Assembly (NCBI RefSeq): GCF_001665785.1
Contig: NZ_LZSO01000008.1
Coordinates: 1 to 64,000, forward strand
Source of the DNA: Mycolicibacterium peregrinum
GTDB lineage: Bacteria; Actinomycetota; Actinomycetes; Mycobacteriales; Mycobacteriaceae
DNA length: 64,000 nt
Reading direction: 5' to 3'
The notes under the pieces are model-generated. The model did no database searches. It was given only the letters and a program-made list of their open reading frames with translations, and was not told where the DNA came from. The position numbers were made by a program, and so were the translations under genes. The number at the start of each line of letters is the position of its first letter. Position 1 is the first letter of the stretch. This document shows positions 25,390 to 31,740 of the stretch, piece by piece.

Positions 25390-26724
25390 ATGACTGCAGT
25401 GTTGACACCTACGCCGCAGGTAACGCCTGACCGGGTACGAGCCGTCCTGGCCCGCAGCATCCTGACCGACGGCTTCGATTTCGTCCTCGACCTCGACCGC
25501 TCCCGGGGTTCCTACCTGGTGGATGCGCGCACCGGCGACCGCTTCCTGGACATGTTCACCTTCTTCGCCTCGTCCGCGCTCGGGATGAACCATCCGGCGC
25601 TGGCCGACGACGAACATTTCCGCGCCGAGCTGGCCCGCGCCGCGGTCAACAAGCCCAGCAATTCCGACATCTACAGCGTGCCGCTGGCCCACTTCGTCGA
25701 CGCCTTCGGCCGGGTCCTCGGGGATCCGGACCTCCCGCACCTGTTCTTCGTCGACGGCGGAGCACTGGCGGTCGAGAATGCCCTCAAGGTGGCGTTCGAC
25801 TGGAAGAGCCGGTACAACGAGGCCCGCGGGATCGACCCGGCCCTCGGTACCAAGGTGCTGCATCTGTGCGGAGCCTTTCACGGCCGCAGTGGATACACGA
25901 TGTCGCTGACCAACACCGACCCGGTCAAGGTGGCCCGCTTCCCCAAGTTCGACTGGCCCCGTATCGACGCTCCGTACCTGCGGCCCGGGGTGGATATTGC
26001 TGCGGTCGAAGCTGATTCGCTACGGCAGGCAAGGGCGGCGTTCGAGGCCGACCCGCACGACATCGCCTGCTTCATCGCCGAGCCGATCCAGGGTGAGGGT
26101 GGTGACCGGCACATGCGGCCGCAGTTCTTCGCCGCGATGCGGGAACTGTGCGACGAATTCGAGGCCCTACTGATCTTCGACGAGGTGCAGACCGGGTGTG
26201 GCATCACCGGAACCGCCTGGGCCTATCAGCAATTGGGAGTCACGCCGGATGTCGTCGCATTCGGGAAGAAAACCCAGGTGTGTGGCGTGATGGCCGGCCG
26301 GCGGGTCGACGAGGTCGTCGACAATGTCTTCACCATGAGCTCGCGGATCAACTCCACCTGGGGCGGCAACCTGGTCGACATGGTGCGGTCGCGCCGCATC
26401 CTGGAGGTCATCGAATCCGACGGACTGTTACGCAACGCCGCGCTGATCGGCGACTACCTTCTCGGCCAGTTGTCAGAGCTGGCAAAGGATTTCCCCGATA
26501 CGGTGCTCGACCCACGGGGCCGCGGCCTGATGTGTGCGTTCAGCCTGCCCTCGGCCGCCGCCCGCGACGAGCTGATTCGCCGGTTGTGGGGCAGCCACGT
26601 CATCATGCTGCCGAGCGGCACCGACTCGGTGCGGTTCCGGCCGGCGCTGACCGTGACGCGCACCGAGATCGACGCGTGCCTCGCAGCGGTGCGTGCTGCG
26701 CTGAGATCGCCACTGGTGACCTAG
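25390..26724 (+). CDS. lat: L-lysine 6-aminotransferase
   Basis: A 444-residue class III PLP aminotransferase that moves the epsilon-amino group of lysine to 2-oxoglutarate. Seen: GAFHGRSGYTMSLTNTDP, the FDEVQTGCG segment binding PLP, and the Schiff-base lysine in AFGKKTQVCG (about residue 297-299). The match to Rv3290c Lat is strong from memory. It follows lrpA by 52 bases, and the product is handed to Pcd encoded on the other side of lrpA. Its stop overlaps the convergent nuclease-like gene by four bases at a CTAG. Confidence 0.92.
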   Translation: MTAVLTPTPQVTPDRVRAVLARSILTDGFDFVLDLDRSRGSYLVDARTGDRFLDMFTFFASSALGMNHPALADDEHFRAELARAAVNKPSNSDIYSVPLAHFVDAFGRVLGDPDLPHLFFVDGGALAVENALKVAFDWKSRYNEARGIDPALGTKVLHLCGAFHGRSGYTMSLTNTDPVKVARFPKFDWPRIDAPYLRPGVDIAAVEADSLRQARAAFEADPHDIACFIAEPIQGEGGDRHMRPQFFAAMRELCDEFEALLIFDEVQTGCGITGTAWAYQQLGVTPDVVAFGKKTQVCGVMAGRRVDEVVDNVFTMSSRINSTWGGNLVDMVRSRRILEVIESDGLLRNAALIGDYLLGQLSELAKDFPDTVLDPRGRGLMCAFSLPSAAARDELIRRLWGSHVIMLPSGTDSVRFRPALTVTRTEIDACLAAVRAALRSPLVT

Positions 26725-27314
26725 GGCGCACTTTCCGCCGACGCCGCGCGGCGAAGGATCGACTTGAGCCTGGGCAGTTCGGCTCCACTCACCAACTCAC
26801 ACCCGTGAAGTTCGGCGAGTTTGCGTGCGGCCGGGGTGAACTCATTGTTGGTGACCACCATGGTCCTGGCACAGTCCTGCATCGGAGCACCCGCGACGAC
26901 CTCCTGTACGGCGCCGGCCCCCACCGGACGAGACAGGCATTTGCACTGCACGGCAATCCGATTTGGCCGGCGACCGACGATCAGATCCACCCCCCAGTCA
27001 CCGGTGAGAGGGGTCATGATGACCGGCAACCCAGCGTTGCGGGCGGCCTGGGCCACGCGGTCCTCGAACTCCAGCCCGGTCATCTGGGTGGCGGTCTGTT
27101 CACGGACGCTGGGTGTGCGCGCACCGTGGAAGGCGCCAGCCACGAACCGCGGTGTGGCCGCCAAGCCCAGCGGCACGACGAGGCCGATGACCAGGCTCCA
27201 TGCCACGCCGACCCCGGCCAGATGACTCGCAATCGCGGCCGCGACCCCGGCTGCGATGAGGACCTTGATCCGAAGCCGTCTCACAGCGCCGAATGTAGAC
27301 GTCACCTGTGACAA
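26721..27314 (-). CDS. Membrane-anchored Mrr/restriction-endonuclease-like protein
   Basis: A 197-residue protein. Two hydrophobic segments lie near residues 18-52, then a C-terminal nuclease-like domain with the PD-(D/E)xK layout: TGLEFED, GDWGVDLIV (catalytic Asp) and RIAVQCKC (Gln-x-Lys). This is the Mrr_cat/DUF2034 arrangement, in which DNA-cleaving domains are tethered to the membrane. The start is uncertain: a TTG at 27314 or a GTG at 27305. It converges on lat and is divergent from the PAS-ANTAR gene. There is no methylase or partner next to it, so a defence role is possible but not shown. Confidence 0.7.
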   Translation of the reverse strand: MSQVTSTFGAVRRLRIKVLIAAGVAAAIASHLAGVGVAWSLVIGLVVPLGLAATPRFVAGAFHGARTPSVREQTATQMTGLEFEDRVAQAARNAGLPVIMTPLTGDWGVDLIVGRRPNRIAVQCKCLSRPVGAGAVQEVVAGAPMQDCARTMVVTNNEFTPAARKLAELHGCELVSGAELPRLKSILRRAASAESAP

Positions 27315-27356
27315 TCAAGTGAGGCGCCATGCGCCCGGCGCGTTATTCTCAACCTC

Positions 27357-28043
27357 GTGACGAGTGACTCGGCCGAGGGGATCCCCAAGTCGCCGATTGA
27401 GCATGCGTTCGCCGGGGGCGAGGCGCAGCGTGTCGGCTGGTTCCGGTTCTACTTCGCCGATGAACGCTGGGAATGGTCGCCCCAGGTGGAGCGGATGCAC
27501 GGGTATGAACCGGGCACCGCGAACCCGACTACCGAGGTGGTGCTGTCCCACAAGCACCCCGAGGACTACGGGCAGGTGGCCGCCACCCTGCTCGAGATGC
27601 GGCGCACCTCGGGTGCGTTCAGCACCCGCCACCGGATCATCGATACGGCAGGCGACGTCCATCAGGTCGTCGTCGTCGGCGATCAGCTCTTCGACGAAAC
27701 CGGTGCGGTCATCGGAACGCACGGTTTCTACGTCGACGTCTCACCCTCGATCGCGCAGGCACAGCAACAGGCCGTCACCGAGGTGGTCGCGGAGATCGCC
27801 GAGGCACGTGGCGCGATCGAGCAGGCCAAAGGCATGTTGATGCTGATCTACCGCCTCGACGACGATGCAGCGTTCGAGCTGCTGAAATGGCGGTCGCAGG
27901 AAACCAACACCAAGCTGCGCCTGCTGGCCGAGCAGCTGGCACGAGATTTTCTGGCGCTCGACTACTCCGAGACCCTTCCGAGCCGCGTGGTGTTCGACCG
28001 GTTACTGCTCACCGCCCACCAGCGGATCCGCCCAGAGGTTTAA
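27357..28043 (+). CDS. PAS-ANTAR RNA-binding antitermination regulator
   Basis: A 228-residue cytoplasmic regulator. The N-terminal PAS fold covers about residues 25-125 (GWFRFYFADERWEWSPQVERMHGY...HKHPEDYGQV...GTHGFYVDV). The C-terminal ANTAR domain covers about 140-205 (ARGAIEQAKGMLMLIYRLDDDAAFELLKWRSQETN). ANTAR domains bind tandem hairpins in mRNA and prevent termination. The start is GTG. A GTTT/GGGAAG pair (28038-28063) begins at its last codons, and a hairpin follows at 28108-28130, between this gene and usfY. Confidence 0.9.
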   Translation: MTSDSAEGIPKSPIEHAFAGGEAQRVGWFRFYFADERWEWSPQVERMHGYEPGTANPTTEVVLSHKHPEDYGQVAATLLEMRRTSGAFSTRHRIIDTAGDVHQVVVVGDQLFDETGAVIGTHGFYVDVSPSIAQAQQQAVTEVVAEIAEARGAIEQAKGMLMLIYRLDDDAAFELLKWRSQETNTKLRLLAEQLARDFLALDYSETLPSRVVFDRLLLTAHQRIRPEV

Positions 28044-28063
28044 TCGGTCCCGGTCCTGGGAAG
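28038..28063 (+). promoter_or_regulatory. Weak SigF-type promoter candidate upstream of usfY
   Basis: GTTT at 28038-28041, 16 bases, then GGGAAG at 28058-28063. The -35 is exact; the -10 differs from GGGTAT at two positions. It overlaps the end of the PAS-ANTAR gene and lies about 98 bases before the usfY ATG. Confidence 0.35.
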
Positions 28064-28107
28064 ACTCCCGACGCCGCCGCCGCGGCTGCACGCAACGCGG
28101 CGCATCT

Positions 28108-28130
28108 GGCCGGACCTTTCAAGGTCGGCC
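28108..28130 (+). terminator. Hairpin between PAS-ANTAR and usfY genes
   Basis: GGCCGGACCTT pairs with AAGGTCGGCC around a two-base apex, with one bulged G. It could terminate the PAS-ANTAR transcript or attenuate usfY. No T-tract follows. Confidence 0.4.
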
Positions 28131-28161
28131 GGTACCCGCGTTACGAGTGAGAGGGAGAACG

Positions 28162-28470
28162 ATGAAAGGTCCCGACGACCCCGTCGACCACACCAGGACA
28201 ACCCGGCCGCATGCCGGCGAGTCGATGAAAGACAACCGCAACATGCCCGCACTGATCCTGGTCGGCGTGGGTTTGGTGATGTTCGTTGCATGCCTGGTCG
28301 GGTTTGCGACCGGTAACACCGGGGCAGCGGTGGTGCTCGCGATCCTGGCGGCTGTGGGACTGCTGGGCGGCGGGCTGTGGCTCCTGATCGCTCACCAGCG
28401 CGTGCGGCGCCTCGAAGAGCGTTGGTACGCAGAGCATCCCGATGTGATCAGGCAAGCGCCGAACAGCTGA
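28162..28470 (+). CDS. usfY: UsfY-like stress membrane protein, copy 1
   Basis: A 102-residue protein: a hydrophilic N-terminus (DPVDHTRTTRPHAGESMKDN), two membrane helices (about residues 29-50 and 56-76) and a basic C-terminus with RRLEERWYAEHPDVIRQ. UsfY (Rv3288c) is encoded next to rsbW-sigF in M. tuberculosis and belongs to its SigF-linked genes; its function is unknown. The ATG at 28162 follows GAGGGAGAAC; a start 15 bases earlier is less likely. A second copy lies at 38301, and 34 bases (28196-28229) are identical to that copy. A strong terminator follows. Confidence 0.82.
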   Translation: MKGPDDPVDHTRTTRPHAGESMKDNRNMPALILVGVGLVMFVACLVGFATGNTGAAVVLAILAAVGLLGGGLWLLIAHQRVRRLEERWYAEHPDVIRQAPNS

Positions 28471-28483
28471 GACGTGAATACAC

Positions 28484-28517
28484 GAGATGGCCCAGCCAAA
28501 GTTGGCTGGGCCATCTC
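28484..28517. terminator. Strong bidirectional terminator hairpin
   Basis: A perfect 16-base inverted repeat (GAGATGGCCCAGCCAA and TTGGCTGGGCCATCTC) with a two-base loop, followed by TTC. It lies between the convergent usfY and CsbD-like genes and serves both strands. Confidence 0.85.
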
Positions 28518-28532
28518 TTCAATCAGGCCGGA

Positions 28533-28775
28533 CTAGGGTCGCTGGTTCGCCTGCTCGCGCTTCTCGGCGGCCTTGGCGCCCGCCCGGGCCGATTCGGCTT
28601 CGGCCTCCTTCTTGGCGGCGTCCTGCTGCGCGTCGGCCTTGTCCTGCTGGGCTTTACCCTCGCGCACAAGGTCTTCGCGGCCGGTCACGGTGCCGACAGC
28701 TTCCTTGGCCTTACCCTTGACGTCCTCGACGACGCCCTTGATGCCTTCTTCAGGTCCTGAGTTCTTCTCGGTCAT
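28533..28775 (-). CDS. CsbD-like general stress protein
   Basis: An 80-residue, highly charged protein of the CsbD/YjbJ type: EEGIKGVVEDVKGKAKEAVGTVTGREDLVREGKAQQDKA, followed by an Ala/Lys/Glu-rich tail predicted to be helical. CsbD proteins are general-stress proteins under SigB/SigF-type control in other Gram-positives; their molecular function is unknown. Its upstream region on the minus strand holds a good SigF-type promoter (28841-28865), 65 bases before the start, with a ribosome site (GCGGAAAGG). Confidence 0.85.
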   Translation of the reverse strand: MTEKNSGPEEGIKGVVEDVKGKAKEAVGTVTGREDLVREGKAQQDKADAQQDAAKKEAEAESARAGAKAAEKREQANQRP

Positions 28776-28840
28776 GCTTTACCTTTCCGCTTCGGGAGTG
28801 GATTGGTGTTTACTACGCGGCTTCTCCACGCCCCCCTTGG

Positions 28841-28865
28841 ATTCCCTGATGCGCAGGCACTAAAC
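28841..28865 (-). promoter_or_regulatory. SigF-type promoter for the CsbD-like gene
   Basis: On the minus strand: GTTT (28865-28862), 15 bases, GGGAAT (28846-28841). One mismatch to the GTTT/GGGTAT consensus. It is back-to-back with the plus-strand promoter at 28901-28925. Confidence 0.65.
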
Positions 28866-28900
28866 GTGACGTGACGAATCGTGGCGTCGGCGACAAGCGG

Positions 28901-28925
28901 GTTTGCCTGGCGCCCGGATGGGTAC
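28901..28925 (+). promoter_or_regulatory. SigF-type promoter for the methyltransferase-CDGSH pair
   Basis: GTTT at 28901-28904, 15 bases, GGGTAC at 28920-28925. Only nine bases separate the -10 from the GTG at 28935, so the mRNA should be leaderless. The position also rules out the longer open frame that begins upstream. Confidence 0.75.
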
Positions 28926-28934
28926 CGAATAGGG

Positions 28935-29612
28935 GTGATTTCCGGAAGCGTTGCCGTTGGCGCGGACAACGTCTATCGCCCGCAGCAGGACACATGGCTG
29001 CTCATCGATGCCCTCGCCCGCAACGATGTGGTGGCCGGCCGCCGTGTGGTGGACCTGTGCGCCGGGAGCGGGGCGGTTGCCGTTGCCGCGGCCGAGCTGG
29101 GCGCCAGTGAGGTTACTGCACTGGAAATTTCGCCGAGCGCAGTGCGATGTACCCAAGCCAACGCATTGGCCGCACACGTCGATGTCGATGCCAGGCTCGG
29201 CTCGTGGACTCAGGCGCTGGAACACCAACCGTTCGACGTCGTCGTGTGCAACCCGCCTTACGTTCCGGCGGCACCGGAAACTTCTGTCGGAGTGGATGCG
29301 TCGACCGGCCCGGCAGTGTCCTGGAACGGCGGTCCGGACGGTCGGCTGATACTCGACCCGCTGTGCCGCTCGGCCGTCGAAATTCTGGCGGAAGGCGGGT
29401 CCTTGTACCTCGTCCAATCGGAGTTCGCCGATGTCGCGGAGTCGATGAGGTTGTTGCGGGCGGGTGGGCTGGATGCGGACGTATATGTCACGCAACGAAT
29501 TCCGTTCGGACCGGTGCTGCACTTACAAGCTCCTTGGCTTCGAGACACGGGGCGGTTGGCCGATGACAGGACCGAAGAGGAACTGGTCGTCATCCGGGCG
29601 GACAAGCCATGA
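28935..29612 (+). CDS. HemK/PrmC-related SAM-dependent methyltransferase
   Basis: A 225-residue class I methyltransferase. The SAM-binding motif I is VVDLCAGSGAVAVAAA, and the catalytic NPPY of N-methyltransferases occurs in VVVCNPPYVP. The N-terminal helper domain of PrmC is missing, so this belongs to the shorter HemK-like group whose targets are unknown. The GTG start at 28935 (ISGSVAVGADNVYRP) is supported by the SigF-type -10 ending nine bases upstream; the frame is open further upstream, but that part would lie before the transcription start. It overlaps the CDGSH gene by four bases. Confidence 0.82.
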   Translation: MISGSVAVGADNVYRPQQDTWLLIDALARNDVVAGRRVVDLCAGSGAVAVAAAELGASEVTALEISPSAVRCTQANALAAHVDVDARLGSWTQALEHQPFDVVVCNPPYVPAAPETSVGVDASTGPAVSWNGGPDGRLILDPLCRSAVEILAEGGSLYLVQSEFADVAESMRLLRAGGLDADVYVTQRIPFGPVLHLQAPWLRDTGRLADDRTEEELVVIRADKP

Positions 29613-29824
29613 CCGACCGACGGGTCGTGCGGGTGGTCCAGGGTGGTCCGATCCTCGTCGAAGGGCCGGTTCGAATCGAGCTGCCCGACGGGAGCAGCGT
29701 CGAGTCCGATCGGTTCATGGTGGCCATCTGTACGTGTCGACGGTCCAAGACCTATCCGTTGTGTGACACCAGCCACCGCAAGGTCAAGCGATCGTGCCAG
29801 GGCTCAGGAAAGCGGTCGGCATAG
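29609..29824 (+). CDS. CDGSH iron-sulfur domain protein (mitoNEET type)
   Basis: A 71-residue protein carrying one CDGSH-type motif: CTCRRSKTYPLCDTSH, in which three Cys and one His bind a redox-active [2Fe-2S] cluster. It is translationally coupled (ATGA) to the methyltransferase and under the same SigF-type promoter. Its last 21 bases overlap the convergent haem-oxygenase-like gene. With the NRAMP-like transporter and the iron-containing oxidase nearby, it suggests iron or redox handling in the stress regulon. Confidence 0.88.
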   Translation: MTDRRVVRVVQGGPILVEGPVRIELPDGSSVESDRFMVAICTCRRSKTYPLCDTSHRKVKRSCQGSGKRSA

Positions 29825-30823
29825 CGAACTACGTTCGGCCAGCCAGCATTCCATCAGGTGACCGGCCAACCTGTCCTCCATGGCGGCGAACGCCCGCATC
29901 CCGAACACCACGTCGCAGTCGAGTTCCGGTTCGCGCCGGACGAGATCGCCCACCACGTCGTGGCGGACGACCTGCTCGTGTACCGCGTCGGCTTCGACGT
30001 GCTCGCGGTAGAACCGGACACACGCCTCGGGGGCCTCCAGCCGCTCCAAGGCGGCCACCATGCGCTGCGATCCCGGTGAGGAGGTGATCTCGGTGGCTGC
30101 GAAATGTCCTGCGGCGGCGCCACGGAGTCGTCGATGCAGCCCGAACATGGACATGAGGTTGACCAGCGCGAGACTTTCGGCCGGTACCGCGTCGAGGTAG
30201 CCGAGGTAGCCGTCGTCCAACTTGGCCTCTCTCAAGAGGTCGGCGAACAGGTTCTGATGGAGACGGGCGGCCGAGCCGGCTCCGTACTCGTCGTATTCGA
30301 CGGCGACGAAGGCGGCCTTCGCCTGTCCGCTGAGCCGGGGGATCAGCCAGGCGTGCGGGTCACCCTCTTTGAGGTGGTACAACGACCGGTGCGCGAAGTA
30401 CTCGCGCATCTGTTCCCACGTGCCGGCATCGCGAAGGTGATACGACGGGCCGGTTCCGTCGCGGGGCTCGACCGACAGGCGCGCCATCTCGCGCTCGGCA
30501 GTGTCGTCGGGGTCGATTCGGCCGACCTCGCGGCGGACCGCCGCGAGAAAGCTCCGTTCGAACTGTGAACGCAGGTGCAACAGTCCGGCGTTCCACTCCC
30601 AGTCCTGATCGACACCGGAGAATCCGTGGTAGTGCAGTTCGTAACACAGATAGAGCGACAGTTGCACGTCCAGCCCGAGCGGATCCGAATCGCGCAGCGG
30701 GATCCAGACCGGTTCGAGGTGGTTGTGCGGTGCGCGATCGCCGAGCCTGTCGATCAGCGCGGCGGAGATGGGTCCCTTCGCGGGCGGAAGCCCCGGTTGC
30801 GGAGCGGTGGAGAACGTCGTCAT
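29804..30823 (-). CDS. Iron-containing redox enzyme, haem-oxygenase-like fold
   Basis: A 339-residue protein of the haem-oxygenase-like diiron family (Haem_oxygenas_2/iron-containing redox enzyme). Seen: a helical core with candidate metal ligands in ELHYHGFSG, SRE-type helices, VEYDEYG, and FYREHVEADAVHEQV near the C-terminus. This fold includes non-haem diiron oxygenases. The ATG at 30823 (MTTFSTAP) lies 12 bases after a SigF-type -10 on the minus strand, so the longer upstream open frame is not used. Its 3' end overlaps the CDGSH gene by 21 bases. Confidence 0.8.
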   Translation of the reverse strand: MTTFSTAPQPGLPPAKGPISAALIDRLGDRAPHNHLEPVWIPLRDSDPLGLDVQLSLYLCYELHYHGFSGVDQDWEWNAGLLHLRSQFERSFLAAVRREVGRIDPDDTAEREMARLSVEPRDGTGPSYHLRDAGTWEQMREYFAHRSLYHLKEGDPHAWLIPRLSGQAKAAFVAVEYDEYGAGSAARLHQNLFADLLREAKLDDGYLGYLDAVPAESLALVNLMSMFGLHRRLRGAAAGHFAATEITSSPGSQRMVAALERLEAPEACVRFYREHVEADAVHEQVVRHDVVGDLVRREPELDCDVVFGMRAFAAMEDRLAGHLMECWLAERSSLCRPLS

Positions 30824-30835
30824 GGCGGTTGAGGT

Positions 30836-30861
30836 ATGCCCGTCGACGGTCTCTGATAAAC
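30836..30861 (-). promoter_or_regulatory. SigF-type promoter for the iron-containing redox enzyme
   Basis: On the minus strand: GTTT (30861-30858), 16 bases, GGGCAT (30841-30836), one mismatch to consensus. The ATG is 12 bases downstream. It is back-to-back with the plus-strand promoter starting at 30872. Confidence 0.7.
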
Positions 30862-30871
30862 CGGCCTGTCG

Positions 30872-30897
30872 GTTTGTCGGGGTGGCTGCCCGGGTAT
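30872..30897 (+). promoter_or_regulatory. SigF-type promoter with exact consensus boxes
   Basis: GTTT at 30872-30875, 16 bases, GGGTAT at 30892-30897. Both boxes are exact. The first gene downstream on this strand is the 57-residue reading frame at 30929. Confidence 0.75.
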
Positions 30898-30928
30898 TCG
30901 GCAACCGGTTGGAGTCGAGGTGAGAAAC

Positions 30929-31102
30929 ATGGCCGGACCAGCAGCATCCGTTTTCGAGCGGATCGCCGATGTCATCGAGCGCGAACAGCGGCAGGCCCTC
31001 AGCGAGTACGCCCTGACCGAATGGCTGTGGCAGTGCCACGCCGACGGGGTCACTGACTCCGCAGGGCCGCCGAGCGTCGGCTGTAGCCGACACGCAGCGT
31101 GA
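30929..31102 (+). CDS. Small protein behind a SigF-type promoter
   Basis: A 57-residue reading frame starting MAGPAASVFERIADVIEREQ. The first 40 residues are predicted helical and acidic (ERIADVIEREQRQALSEYALTEWLWQ). No family is recognised. Support: the ATG is 31 bases after a perfect SigF-type promoter, an AGGTGAG ribosome site precedes it, and no other plus-strand gene follows the promoter. Its 3' third overlaps the end of the convergent PRC-barrel gene, which limits confidence. Confidence 0.5.
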   Translation: MAGPAASVFERIADVIEREQRQALSEYALTEWLWQCHADGVTDSAGPPSVGCSRHAA

Positions 31103-31388
31103 CGTGGTCGCACCCGACCCGGGCCACGTCTTCCCATGCCGCCAGAAAAGTGCCTCGATGGCGCCATGCGGCGATGGTTGCGATCAGGGCTGGGGCCTTG
31201 ATGCCCGTGCGCTCGTAACCCAGGTATGACGAGCGAGTGCGGGGGCTCACGACCAGGCCCGTCAGTTCTGGGCGGCCGGGGCGCTCCCCGCCGTGGTCCG
31301 CGATCTTGAGCCGGACGTCGATCACAGTGCCGACAGCGTGATGGCCGGCATCCAGTACGCGGAGCCCGAGCAGGTTACTCAGCTGCAT
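31050..31388 (-). CDS. PRC-barrel domain protein
   Basis: A 112-residue protein with an N-terminal PRC-barrel-like beta domain (SNLLGLRVLDAGHHAVGTVIDVRL..., about residues 3-75). PRC barrels occur in RNA-processing, photosynthetic and stress proteins and usually bind partner proteins. It is the last gene of a five-gene minus-strand operon (33667 to 31050) headed by a SigF-type promoter, and it overlaps the preceding PRC gene by 14 bases. The two PRC proteins are probably partners. The function is unknown. Confidence 0.72.
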   Translation of the reverse strand: MQLSNLLGLRVLDAGHHAVGTVIDVRLKIADHGGERPGRPELTGLVVSPRTRSSYLGYERTGIKAPALIATIAAWRHRGTFLAAWEDVARVGCDHVTLRVGYSRRSAALRSQ

Positions 31389-31740
31389 GACGCCCTCCCG
31401 GGATTCGGGCGACGATGTGGTCGCGTAGCCAACGCTCTACCCAGTCCGCATCCGCCGGAAGTTCCGAGCCCGTCAGGTGCACGGTCACGCCGACTGAAGC
31501 GACCTGTTCCCAAGGGATTTCGTGCAACATCGATCGAGGTGGCGCGCCGCCGAGAATCCGGGTCATCACCACCTGTCCGGACAGGATCGCGCTGACGTGT
31601 GGTGGCGGGCTGCCTGGTTCGATATCCACATCGGCCTCGATGCCGTCGAGTTCGAGGTCGTCGACGATGCCGACCGGCGCGCCGTCGTCGTCGAGTATCT
31701 GCCGGTCCAACAGGTGCAGGCGGGCGTCGACGATTCTCAT
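31375..31740 (-). CDS. PRC-barrel domain protein
   Basis: A 121-residue protein with a PRC-barrel start (RIVDARLHLLDRQILDDDGAPVGIVDDLELDG) and a C-terminal membrane-independent tail (WVERWLRDHIVARIPGG). The acidic loop DDDGAPVG is typical of this fold. It overlaps the NRAMP-like gene by four bases and the next PRC gene by 14. It may regulate the transporter or bind at its cytoplasmic face; this is inferred only from tight coupling. Confidence 0.75.
   Translation of the reverse strand: MRIVDARLHLLDRQILDDDGAPVGIVDDLELDGIEADVDIEPGSPPPHVSAILSGQVVMTRILGGAPPRSMLHEIPWEQVASVGVTVHLTGSELPADADWVERWLRDHIVARIPGGRHAAE

Noticed and set aside
31050-31102. Overlap as proof against the small protein at 30929
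   Set aside because: Tail-to-tail overlaps are frequent in this window, so overlap alone does not exclude the gene; confidence was lowered instead.
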